Below, piece by piece: positions 43,640 through 51,646 of a DNA stretch of 55,762 nucleotides. Origin of the DNA: Lentisphaeria bacterium (lineage in GTDB: Bacteria > Verrucomicrobiota > Lentisphaeria > Victivallales > Victivallaceae); NCBI GenBank assembly GCA_022768375.1, contig JALEMG010000013.1, positions 1 to 55,762 on the forward strand, read 5' to 3'. Below the pieces are notes generated by a model. It searched no databases. It was not told where the DNA came from and worked only from the letters and a program-made list of their open reading frames with translations. Every line of letters begins with the position of its first letter. Position 1 is the stretch's first letter. A program made the position numbers and the translations under genes.

Positions 43640-44347
43640 ATGGCAAAACGCGAACTGCCCATCTCCAGCAGTCTGGAGGATTATCTCGAAGCGATATCCG
43701 AAATCGTCGAGCGGAACGAACACGCCCACACCAAGGACATCGCGGAAAAACTCAACGTCAAAATGCCTTCCGTCACCAACGCGCTGCAGACCCTGTCGGC
43801 GCGCGGTCTGATCGTCTACCGTTCCCATACCCCGGTACGGCTGACCCGGCTCGGGGCGGAAAAGGCGGCGATCATCCGGCGGCGGCATCAGACCCTGCAC
43901 AAATTCTTTGCCGGAGTTCTGAAAGTCGATTCCCGGGATGCGAACGAGGCGGCCTGCCGGATCGAACACGTCTTCCGGGAGCCGCTGGTCTCCCGGCTGG
44001 TAACCCTGATCGAGGCGGTGGAATCCCGCGCCGACTGCGCCGCGCTGCGGGAGTACCTCGCCCGGACGATGCCGACGATCAATCTCGACCCGGATTCCGA
44101 ACTCATTTCGCTGGACCGGCTGCCCAAGCACCGCCGCGGGGTGATGACCTTTGTGGCGGACACCCTGCAGAGCGGGAAAAAATTCGCCGACATGGGGCTG
44201 GTGCCCGGCGCGATCGTGGAATTTGAGGGCACGTCGCCATTCGGCGGTCTGATCCGCATTCGGCTCATGGACACGTCGCTGTCCCTGCGCGCCTCCGACG
44301 CCCGGCATTTCTGGGTCAGGATGATGGAAGAACCATGCGGGAAGTGA
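43640..44347 (+). CDS. DtxR/MntR-family metal-dependent transcriptional regulator
   Basis: 235 residues. An N-terminal winged helix (SLEDYLEAISEIVE, then IAEKLNVKMPSVTNALQTL as the recognition region) is followed by the metal-binding dimerisation domain with HQTLHKFF and ACRIEHVF. The C-terminus (from about 165) is a FeoA/SH3-like domain. Members repress iron or manganese uptake genes when metal-loaded. No metal transporter is adjacent; the panD promoter is divergent. It overlaps the next gene by 13 bases. Confidence 0.88.
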   Translation: MAKRELPISSSLEDYLEAISEIVERNEHAHTKDIAEKLNVKMPSVTNALQTLSARGLIVYRSHTPVRLTRLGAEKAAIIRRRHQTLHKFFAGVLKVDSRDANEAACRIEHVFREPLVSRLVTLIEAVESRADCAALREYLARTMPTINLDPDSELISLDRLPKHRRGVMTFVADTLQSGKKFADMGLVPGAIVEFEGTSPFGGLIRIRLMDTSLSLRASDARHFWVRMMEEPCGK

Positions 44348-45003
44348 AATTTCAAGGCGACTACCCGGCACTGGCCGCCGAAGTCCGATCCATTCTGCTT
44401 TCCGGCGGCAGTTGCCACGATTTCGACCATACCCGCCGGGTGATGCGCAACGCCGAGATCCTGCTGGACCAGTACCCGGACGCGGACGCCCAGATCGTCA
44501 TGCTGGGCGCACTGCTGCACGACGTGGCCCGTCCGCAGGAGGAACGCAGTCACGGCAGACAGTGCCACGCGCGGACCGGAGCGGAGATGGTGCCGGAACT
44601 GCTGAAGAAGTCCGGCTTCCCCGAAGCGCTGGCCGCGCCGGTGGCGGCGGTGGTCCGCTCCCACCGGTTCCGGGGCAAGGATCAGCCGGAATCGCTGGAA
44701 GCGGACATCGTCTTCGACGCCGACAAACTCGATTCCCTGGGCGCGGTGGGGCTGGGCCGGGCTTTTCTTTTCGCCGGACACGTCAATGCCCGGCTGCACA
44801 ACACCGAAGCGGAAGCGCTGGCCGCCGAACCCTACACCCGGGAAGACACCGCCTACCGGGAGTTTCTGGTCAAACTCCGTTATCTGCCCCGGCGGATGCG
44901 CAGCGCGGCCGGACGGCGGATCGCGGTGGAGCGGGCCGCGTTCATGGCCGCGTTCTTTGAACGGCTGGATACGGAAATCAACCCGGGAAGCGACCTGCCG
45001 TGA
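44335..45003 (+). CDS. HD-domain phosphohydrolase
   Basis: 222 residues of the YedJ/HD type. The metal ligands lie in HDFDHTRRV, the HD pair in LLHDVARP, with AAVVRSHRF and FDADKLDSLG following. The substrate is probably a nucleotide or small phosphate ester but cannot be assigned. It begins inside the end of the regulator gene and overlaps the phosphodiesterase gene by 4 bases. Confidence 0.85.
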   Translation: MREVKFQGDYPALAAEVRSILLSGGSCHDFDHTRRVMRNAEILLDQYPDADAQIVMLGALLHDVARPQEERSHGRQCHARTGAEMVPELLKKSGFPEALAAPVAAVVRSHRFRGKDQPESLEADIVFDADKLDSLGAVGLGRAFLFAGHVNARLHNTEAEALAAEPYTREDTAYREFLVKLRYLPRRMRSAAGRRIAVERAAFMAAFFERLDTEINPGSDLP

Positions 45004-45545
45004 AACTGCTGTTTTTCTCCGATATTCACGGCATGGCCTCCGCGCTGGAGCAGTTGCTCGTTCATGCCGAGCGGCTGCACCCGGACCGGCTGATCCTGCT
45101 GGGCGACGTGCTTTTTCACGGTCCGCGCAGCGAGGTGTCGGACCCCTACGACCCGTCCCGAGTGGCGGCGATGCTCAACGAGCAGAAGGACATGCTCCTC
45201 GCGGTCCGGGGCAACTGCGACGCGGAAGTCGATCAGATGCTGCTGAAGTTCCCGATCATGTCCGATTACGCGGAAATCCTCTGCGACGGACAGGGGTTCT
45301 TTCTCACCCACGGCCACAAGTGGAATGAAGCCCACCCGCCGACGACCGCCGCGGGGACGATCCTGGTCCACGGCCACACCCACATCCCGGAGTACAAGCG
45401 GACCGGAAGCGGCATGCGTATTTTCAATCCGGGGTCGATTTCCCTGCCCCGGGCGGGATTCCCGCCGAGTTTCGGTTTTTACGATCACGGCGCTCTCTCC
45501 GTCCGACGCCTGGACGACGGCGAAATCCTCATCCATGCGGAATGA
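45000..45545 (+). CDS. YfcE/MJ0936-type metallophosphodiesterase
   Basis: 181 residues from a GTG start that overlaps the previous stop. It has the full set of calcineurin-like motifs: FSDIHG (D8, H10), LGDVLFHG, VRGNCD, THGHKW and VHGHTHIPEY, then NPGSISLPR as in YfcE. A cytoplasmic phosphodiesterase; the physiological substrate is unknown for most members. Confidence 0.9.
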   Translation: MKLLFFSDIHGMASALEQLLVHAERLHPDRLILLGDVLFHGPRSEVSDPYDPSRVAAMLNEQKDMLLAVRGNCDAEVDQMLLKFPIMSDYAEILCDGQGFFLTHGHKWNEAHPPTTAAGTILVHGHTHIPEYKRTGSGMRIFNPGSISLPRAGFPPSFGFYDHGALSVRRLDDGEILIHAE

Positions 45546-45637
45546 TATTTCCGGAAGGGGGATGTGTCCCTCTCCCGAAATTACGGAGCGGAATTGCTTT
45601 TTGCGGACAATCAAACGAAAAAACGGAGGAAGGACGA

Positions 45638-46198
45638 ATGCGAAAGAATTTCGGAGCCCAAACCTGGCTGTACCCGATGCCGGTCCTCATCATCGGCACC
45701 TATGACGAGAACGGCGTCCCGGACGCCATGAATGCCGCATGGGGCGGGATCCACGACACCGATCAGATCGGCGTATGCATCGACCCCGGCCACAAGACCG
45801 CGAAAAATCTGCAATTCCGCCGGGCGTTCACCGTCAGCGTGGGTACCGCGCCGCAGTTGGACGCCTGCGATTACGTGGGCATCGTCTCCGCCAACGCCGA
45901 ACTGGACAAACTGAAAAAATCCGGCTTTCACGTCAGCCGGGCGGAGTTCGTGGACGCGCCGGTCTTTGCCGAACTGCCGCTGACGCTGGAGTGCAGACTG
46001 GTCAGTTTCGATCCGGCGTCCGGCTGTACCGTGGGGGAGATCGTCAACGTCAGCGCGGAGGAACACATCCTGGACGCGGACGGCAAGATCGCCGCGGAAA
46101 AACTGGAACCGCTGATCTTCGACCCGGTGCGTCACACCTACTTCAAATTCGGAGCGGTTGCCGGCCGCGCCTTCCGGGACGGGCTGAAGTTGAAGTGA
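45638..46198 (+). CDS. Flavin reductase-like FMN-binding protein
   Basis: 186 residues from ATG 45638, with GGAGGAAGG seven bases upstream. The fold pattern is that of the flavin reductase/FMN-binding split barrel: PMPVLIIGTYDENGVPDAMNAAWGG, DPGHKTAKNL and FTVSVGTAPQLDACDYVG. The family includes flavoredoxin-like proteins of anaerobes. It is fourth in the plus-strand run after the regulator, with a 92-base gap that includes an imperfect AGGGGGA/TCCCTCT hairpin. Confidence 0.85.
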   Translation: MRKNFGAQTWLYPMPVLIIGTYDENGVPDAMNAAWGGIHDTDQIGVCIDPGHKTAKNLQFRRAFTVSVGTAPQLDACDYVGIVSANAELDKLKKSGFHVSRAEFVDAPVFAELPLTLECRLVSFDPASGCTVGEIVNVSAEEHILDADGKIAAEKLEPLIFDPVRHTYFKFGAVAGRAFRDGLKLK

Positions 46199-46270
46199 CC
46201 GGCCGTCCCGCGCGGCGGCGGCTCCGAAACACCCGGATCGAAAAACGCCGGGCGACCGCCCCGCTTCCGG

Positions 46271-47140
46271 TCAGGACAGCACGCTTTTGGGAATGAACAT
46301 CCCCTCCTCCATGAAGCGTCCGCCCTCGCGGATGAACTTCGCCGCATTGCGCTGCAGCGAGGTGGGGTTCGGTACCGCCTCCGGGTCGGCCTCGGGAGTG
46401 CCGAAGATGCGGAACACCGAATCCCGCGTCTCGTGGACGGGATAGTGCGGCCCCAAGTCCTGAAACTTCACGATATTGGAATGGCCCGGCAGCATCGCCC
46501 GCAGTTGCCGGTCCAACAGCCAACTTTCGCACAGAAACCCCTTCCAGTCCACCTGCGGACGGTATTTGGCGAAAAAATCCACCATGCGCCGCATGGAGGC
46601 GAAACAATCCTCCATCCGCATCGGGCCGTCCTCGGGAATGTGCAGATTGATGACCGCGTCGCCCGGACGGAGCAGAACGTTGCCGGCGGCATCCTTCAGC
46701 GTTTCGCGGTTGTAAATCCACTCGCTGTTGCACTCCAGACGTCCGTGCCGGGTGACCCGGGCACGATACAATTCCACCTGCCACTCCCATGCCCGGACAT
46801 TCAATCCGCAGATGCCGCGGTGCTTTTTCTCGTTGCGCAGCCACACCACCAGATCGGTCATGGTCTCCAGCATCACCCGCTCCGGGAAACCGTATTCGGC
46901 AAAAAACTCCGGGATTTTCGGCGCGGCAAAAAACGCCGCGGCATACCGGATGCGGGAGAAATCCCCGCCCTCGGGGGCTTCCGGCAGTTTCCCCGGGTCC
47001 GGCACCATGCACCGCGCCGCCAGTTCCCGACCCGCAGCGGCCAGTTTCCCGTCGGCCAGGATCGCCTGCAGTGCGGCGATCTCATCCTCCTCCAGCCGTG
47101 AAGCGGCGGCAAATTCGGCGACTTTCTCGAACATCTTCAC
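46271..47140 (-). CDS. GNAT_C-like acyltransferase-domain protein
   Basis: 289 residues. The segment WLLDRQLRAMLPGHSNIVKF followed by an F...FG region resembles the C-terminal GNAT-like domain of proteins annotated as acyltransferase domain-containing in gut bacteria. The helical first half would be the matching N-terminal domain. I see no clear acetyl-CoA P-loop. Its ATG overlaps the iorB stop by 4 bases, so it is translated with iorAB, suggesting a link to aryl- or indole-acyl-CoA metabolism (inference). Confidence 0.55.
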   Translation of the reverse strand: MKMFEKVAEFAAASRLEEDEIAALQAILADGKLAAAGRELAARCMVPDPGKLPEAPEGGDFSRIRYAAAFFAAPKIPEFFAEYGFPERVMLETMTDLVVWLRNEKKHRGICGLNVRAWEWQVELYRARVTRHGRLECNSEWIYNRETLKDAAGNVLLRPGDAVINLHIPEDGPMRMEDCFASMRRMVDFFAKYRPQVDWKGFLCESWLLDRQLRAMLPGHSNIVKFQDLGPHYPVHETRDSVFRIFGTPEADPEAVPNPTSLQRNAAKFIREGGRFMEEGMFIPKSVLS

Positions 47141-47616
47141 CCCCGCCCCTTCCGGCCCAGACGGAACATCTCCGCATTGGCGGCGTACAGTTTTTCCGGA
47201 AACGCCCGCTCCAGCGCCTCCAGAAACAAGGTTTCATCCAACTGAGGCAGACGCGCCGACAACGCGCCCAGCAGCATGACATTCAGCGCCTTCGGATTGC
47301 TGAGCTGATCGGTCGGCACATCCGCCGGGGTGATGATCACGCCGTCGGCCTTGAGAACCGGGCGCGCCACTTCCAACTGAGACGCGTCCAGCACCACCAG
47401 CACATCCCCCTCCCCCGCCGGGACCATCGGACTGTTGACCTTGTCCCCGAAGCGGACCTCGCTGGAGACCGAACCGCCCCGCTGACTCATGCCGTGGACT
47501 TCGCTTTTCTTGACATCGTACCCGGCGCGAAACAGCACATCGGCCAGAATATCGGTGATCTTGAGCACCCCCTGCCCGCCGAGACCGGCGGCGATGATAT
47601 TGGTAATCTGATTCAT
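47137..47616 (-). CDS. iorB: Indolepyruvate:ferredoxin oxidoreductase, beta subunit
   Basis: 159 residues of the 2-oxoacid:acceptor oxidoreductase gamma-type fold. It has AGLGGQGVLKITDILAD and SEVHGMSQRGGSVSSEVRFG. With IorA it oxidatively decarboxylates arylpyruvates to aryl-acetyl-CoA while reducing ferredoxin, as in aromatic amino acid fermentation, or the reverse in biosynthesis. Overlaps iorA and the downstream gene by 4 bases each. Confidence 0.92.
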   Translation of the reverse strand: MNQITNIIAAGLGGQGVLKITDILADVLFRAGYDVKKSEVHGMSQRGGSVSSEVRFGDKVNSPMVPAGEGDVLVVLDASQLEVARPVLKADGVIITPADVPTDQLSNPKALNVMLLGALSARLPQLDETLFLEALERAFPEKLYAANAEMFRLGRKGRG

Positions 47617-49208
47617 TTGCTCCCGCTTTCCCGTTCTTTCATTTTCGCCATTTTCGCCATCGCCAGAATACAGGGGCGACGGGCGATGATCACACTGCAG
47701 TCATCGGAGGCCAGACGCTCCTTCAGGATCTCCGCGAAGCGCTCCGGCTCGGCGGTGGTATCGACCACATCCACATGGTCCACGCCGATGCCGCGCACCA
47801 CATTTTCCAGCGAAACCGCATAGGCGGGGGTGGTGTGATCCAGTTTTCTCCCGGTGGCGGGATTCTCCTGACAGCCGGTCATCGCGGTGATCCGGTTGTC
47901 GAGGATGATCACCACATGGCCGGTCCGGGGCCGGTTGTAGACCATCTCCACGATGCCGTTGATGCCGGTGTGCAGAAAGGTACTGTCCCCGATGACGCTG
48001 ACCACCTTGCGCGCTTCGGCTTCGGGGAGCATGTGCCGCATGCCCAATCCCACGGTGACGCTGGCGCCCATGCAGACGCAACTGTCGATGGCGGAAAACG
48101 GCGGCATGACGCCCAGCGTGTAGCACCCGATGTCCCCGGAAACGATACAGCCCATGTCCCGCAGGACTTCAAAGGTCTTGCGATGGGGACAGCCGGGACA
48201 CAACTGCGGCGGCTTCCCCGGGGCGCCGGGCGCTTCCGGCGCGGCATCCCGGGCGATGAGTTTCCGCACCCGGCCGACGTTCAACTCCCCGAAGCGGAAC
48301 TCCTCCAGTTTGTTCTCCACCGGAACTCCCAGCGCCATGATCTGCTCGAACAGCACCGGGTCCCCTTCTTCGACGACCAGACAGCGTTTCACCTTGCCGG
48401 CGAAAGCCCGGATCCGCTCCGCCGGCAGGGGGTGCGTCATGCCCAGTTTCAGCACCGAAGCCTCCGGCGCGGCGTCCAGCACATGCTGGTAACTGATGCC
48501 GCTGGTGATGATGCCGAGTTCGGCGGAACCGGTTTTCTCCACGATGAATCCGCCCTGTTCGTTGAACTCCCGCATCGTCCGCAGATCGGCCCGCAACCGC
48601 CGATGGGCCAGCCGGGCAAACGCCGGGACCATCACGTTGGATCTCGGGTCCCGGGTGAATACGGCCGGCTTCGGAGCCTGCGGCTCCGCCATCCGCCGCC
48701 GTTCGATCACGCACTGACTGTGACAGACCCGGGTGGTCATGCGGAACAGCACCGGGGAACGAAATTTGTCCGCCAGTTCAAACGCGGCGAACAGCATGTC
48801 GTAACACTCCTGCGAATCGGACGGCTCGAACATCGGCACCCCGGCGGCGACCGCGTAACGGCGGTTGTCCTGTTCGTTCTGGCTGGAAGCCATTCCCGGA
48901 TCGTCGGCGCTCACCACCACCAGTCCTCCGGGCGTCCCGCTGTAGGCGATGGTGAAAAACGGATCGGCGGCCACATTCAGTCCCACGTGCTTCATCGTGG
49001 TCAGCGCCCTCGCGCCGGTGTAGGCCGCGCCGATGGCTACCTCCAGCGCGCACTTCTCGTTGGGCGCCCACTCGGCGGCGCCGCCGGCCTTGCTGAATTC
49101 ATCAAGGATCTCCGACGACGGCGTGCCGGGATACCCGCACCCCAGCGCCACGCCGCAGTCCCGGGCCGCCCATGCGACGGCCTCATTGCCACTGGCCAGA
49201 AATTTCAT
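47613..49208 (-). CDS. iorA: Indolepyruvate:ferredoxin oxidoreductase, alpha subunit, without the C-terminal ferredoxin domain
   Basis: 531 residues: the pyrimidine-binding domain (GNEAVAWAARDCGV, GYPGTPSSEILDE), the linker, and the TPP-binding domain (CPGCPHR, SGDIGCYTLG, GDSTFLHTGINGIVE, LDNRITAMTGCQ). It stops right after IIARRPC, where longer homologues continue into two [4Fe-4S] motifs. Those cysteines are absent here. AAAGAGGAA precedes the ATG. It starts 40 bases after the unknown 490-residue gene. Confidence 0.92.
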   Translation of the reverse strand: MKFLASGNEAVAWAARDCGVALGCGYPGTPSSEILDEFSKAGGAAEWAPNEKCALEVAIGAAYTGARALTTMKHVGLNVAADPFFTIAYSGTPGGLVVVSADDPGMASSQNEQDNRRYAVAAGVPMFEPSDSQECYDMLFAAFELADKFRSPVLFRMTTRVCHSQCVIERRRMAEPQAPKPAVFTRDPRSNVMVPAFARLAHRRLRADLRTMREFNEQGGFIVEKTGSAELGIITSGISYQHVLDAAPEASVLKLGMTHPLPAERIRAFAGKVKRCLVVEEGDPVLFEQIMALGVPVENKLEEFRFGELNVGRVRKLIARDAAPEAPGAPGKPPQLCPGCPHRKTFEVLRDMGCIVSGDIGCYTLGVMPPFSAIDSCVCMGASVTVGLGMRHMLPEAEARKVVSVIGDSTFLHTGINGIVEMVYNRPRTGHVVIILDNRITAMTGCQENPATGRKLDHTTPAYAVSLENVVRGIGVDHVDVVDTTAEPERFAEILKERLASDDCSVIIARRPCILAMAKMAKMKERESGSK

Positions 49209-49248
49209 TTCCTCTTTCCCTGTCCTTCCGTATGTTCAAGATGGCTGT

Positions 49249-50721
49249 TCACTGGTCCGCTTCCGTGTCCCCGATGATCTCCTCCTGCCGGGAGATCTGA
49301 TCGTCGATCAATTCACCCAGCCGGTCCAGTTCCCGCCGGTCCGGGGTGAACCCGGGATGATTGAGCAGTCGGAGCGCTTCGCCCAGTTTGGCCGCGACAT
49401 CGGCCAGACGGCGCATCCGCTCTTTTTCCGCTTCGCCGGGATCATGCTCCGCCGCGCCCAGCGCGGCCAGATAATCCAGCCGCCGGGAAACGGATTCCAT
49501 GATCTGCGACCGCAACTCCGCCTTGCTCTCGTCATCGGCCCGGTTGTAGTTGTCCCGAAGCGTCTCGAAACGCTCCTCCAAAAAATTCAGCAGGACCGCC
49601 TGCTTGACTTCGTCGTCGAAATCGAACTCCGCGTGGCCGAAAACCCGGCTGCGCACCCCGTCGAACTCGCTTTCCCGCCCGTAGATCGCGTCCAGCATGA
49701 ATCCGTCCAGTTCCGCCGGCGACAGCGGGAACCCCGCCTCGGACAGCAACTTGAGCGGATCGTCGATCTCGCTCTCCGTCAGCGCCAGTCCCGCCGGCAG
49801 TTCGCTTCCATGGTCATGGTCATGACCGCCGCAGTTGCAATGACCGTCGTCGTACCCGGTATCATCCTCTCCGGGGACGGTCAGCACCGCGTGGTCGCCC
49901 TCCGGACGCAACTGCACTTTGGCGGAACGGGCCATGAATTCATCCAGCGACGCCCCGGGCGCATCGCCGGGGACCGGAGAAAGAAACATGATCCACGCCA
50001 ACTGCTCCGGGATGTCCGGATAGTCCTGAAATTTCCGCCACACCGCCGCCGCGCCCTCCTCCAGCGCGGCGATGTACGCGCTTCGTGCCGCCGCCGGACG
50101 GGAGGCGGCGGAGAGATATTCAAAACTCACGACCCCGGCAGTGTAATCCTCCACCGTGCACAGCAGCGCATCGCCCGCCGCGAACGAATTGCGCCGGAAA
50201 AACTCCGCCATGTCGAAAACCGTCAGCGTCACCGCGTCGGTCCGCCCGGCCCGGGTCCGCAGCGACGAATTGGCCGGATCGTCCGCCAGCATGAAGTCGA
50301 AAATCTGCTCCGAACCCAGCAGAATATGGTAGTGAAATACCGTTCCCAGCGGCAGGATCAACTTCTTCTCTCCGATCTCCGCTCCGCCCTTTTCCCGCAG
50401 TTTCACCGCCGAAGGGAAGACCTCGTCCGCAACGAACGGCACGAACCGGTGCCCCGGGAACAGCACGCCGTTGGCGATCTCCCAATCGTCGGGGGTGATA
50501 AGGAAACGCCGCCCGGCAAAAAATCCGCTCCGGGTGCGGCAGGACCATTTTCCGTCGTAAAAAAACCGGTCGTCGCTTTCGACGGCCCGTTCCACCCGGC
50601 GGCGCAGCGGCTCCGATTTGCCGCCGATGAGATGTTTCACCACCCCGGCGACGGTGAATCGGTCCCCCGCCCAAGCCAGCGCCTGCTCGATATCCCGGCT
50701 GGTCACTTCTTCCGCTTTCAT
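49249..50721 (-). CDS. Unknown 490-residue protein with a His/Cys cluster
   Basis: GGAGGTC is ideally placed before ATG 50721, which overlaps the truB stop by 4 bases. Residues 1-60 look like a small winged-helix unit (IEQALAWAGDRFTVAGVVKH, ending in RFFYDGKWSC). A beta-rich middle (61-210) and a short acidic link with a probable metal site GHCNCGGHDHDHG (293-305) follow. The last 180 residues are a Glu/Arg-rich helical region, probably coiled coil. No signal peptide or membrane helix. I recognise no family. Placement after truB and before iorA gives no firm clue; RNA or ribosome-related work is one guess. Confidence 0.7.
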   Translation of the reverse strand: MKAEEVTSRDIEQALAWAGDRFTVAGVVKHLIGGKSEPLRRRVERAVESDDRFFYDGKWSCRTRSGFFAGRRFLITPDDWEIANGVLFPGHRFVPFVADEVFPSAVKLREKGGAEIGEKKLILPLGTVFHYHILLGSEQIFDFMLADDPANSSLRTRAGRTDAVTLTVFDMAEFFRRNSFAAGDALLCTVEDYTAGVVSFEYLSAASRPAAARSAYIAALEEGAAAVWRKFQDYPDIPEQLAWIMFLSPVPGDAPGASLDEFMARSAKVQLRPEGDHAVLTVPGEDDTGYDDGHCNCGGHDHDHGSELPAGLALTESEIDDPLKLLSEAGFPLSPAELDGFMLDAIYGRESEFDGVRSRVFGHAEFDFDDEVKQAVLLNFLEERFETLRDNYNRADDESKAELRSQIMESVSRRLDYLAALGAAEHDPGEAEKERMRRLADVAAKLGEALRLLNHPGFTPDRRELDRLGELIDDQISRQEEIIGDTEADQ

Positions 50722-51464
50722 AATCCGACCTCCTTCAGCCGGCGCACCAGATCGGCGGCCATCAACGCGGTGAATTGTTCCTGATCCATTGCCTTCAGGC
50801 CCGACAGCGTCACCGCCCGGTCCAGAGAAAAACGGCCGCAGCGGGTCCGCCGCAGGGCGGTCAGGGTCCCGCCGCATCCCAGTTCCGTCCCGATATCGGT
50901 GCAGAGCGTCCGCACGTAAGTGCCTTTGGAACAGTCCATGGAGAAATCGACCTCCGGCAGTTTCAGCGCGGTGATCTCCAGACGGGAAATTTCGATCTCC
51001 CGGGCCTCTCTCTCCACCTCCACCCCCCGCCGGGCCAACTCGTACAACTTTTTGCCGCCGACTTTCACCGCCGAGTACATGGGCGGCAACTGCATGCTCC
51101 GCCCCCGGAATGCGGCAAAGACCCGCCGGACTTCCCCGGCATCCGGCAGACTCTCCGAACGGCGGACGACCTTCCCGTCCAAGTCGCCGGAATCGGTCTC
51201 CACACCCAGCGTCAGCGTGCCCTCGTAACTTTTGTCCTCGCCGCTCAGCCTTTCGCTCAGCGCGGTGAACCGCCCCAGCACCAGCACCAGCAGACCGGTG
51301 GCCGCCGGGTCCAGTGTCCCGCAGTGTCCGACTTTCGGGACGTTGAAGCGGGACCGGACAAAATTCACCACATCGAAACTGGTCCACATCGCCGGTTTGT
51401 CCACCAGCAGAATTCCCGCGGCTTCACACACCGGCAGCCGATGTTTTTTCGGGTCGTAACGCAA
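50718..51464 (-). CDS. truB: tRNA pseudouridine-55 synthase
   Basis: Forms pseudouridine 55 in the T loop of tRNAs. The 248 residues have GILLVDKPAMWTS, the catalytic Asp in HCGTLDPAATGLLV, the PPMYSAVKVGGKKLYELAR motif and SKGTYVRTL. The frame has an in-frame stop shortly upstream and no ATG, so TTG at 51464 is the likely start (16 residues before the GILL motif, as in homologues); GGAG lies about 10 bases upstream. The C-terminal PUA-like extension is short or missing. Confidence 0.9.
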   Translation of the reverse strand: MRYDPKKHRLPVCEAAGILLVDKPAMWTSFDVVNFVRSRFNVPKVGHCGTLDPAATGLLVLVLGRFTALSERLSGEDKSYEGTLTLGVETDSGDLDGKVVRRSESLPDAGEVRRVFAAFRGRSMQLPPMYSAVKVGGKKLYELARRGVEVEREAREIEISRLEITALKLPEVDFSMDCSKGTYVRTLCTDIGTELGCGGTLTALRRTRCGRFSLDRAVTLSGLKAMDQEQFTALMAADLVRRLKEVGL

Positions 51465-51515
51465 TTCCCCGGCTCTCCGTCTTCCTCATCCGAACAAGTT
51501 CCAGCACATCGTCAT

Positions 51516-51544
51516 AATATAGCATGGATTTCCGGGCGGTACAA
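51516..51544 (-). promoter_or_regulatory. Promoter of truB and downstream genes
   Basis: On the minus strand TTGTAC (51544-51539), 17-base spacer, TATATT (51521-51516) preceded by TGC. Small gaps (4-base overlap, 40 bases, then two 4-base overlaps) suggest that one transcript may run through to the gene ending at 46271. Confidence 0.65.
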
Positions 51545-51577
51545 GCCTCGAACCGACCGTACGGAGGATATGGATAC

Positions 51578-51597
51578 AAAAATCGCGGGCTCCCGCG
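51578..51597 (-). terminator. Intrinsic terminator of the GH2 gene
   Basis: On the minus strand CGCGG-GAGC-CCGCG followed by ATTTTTG; 50 bases after the GH2 stop. Confidence 0.7.
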
Positions 51598-51646
51598 TCC
51601 CTCGCGGCAGTGCGCGAAAATTCGGACGGAGGGACGGAACGAGCGG

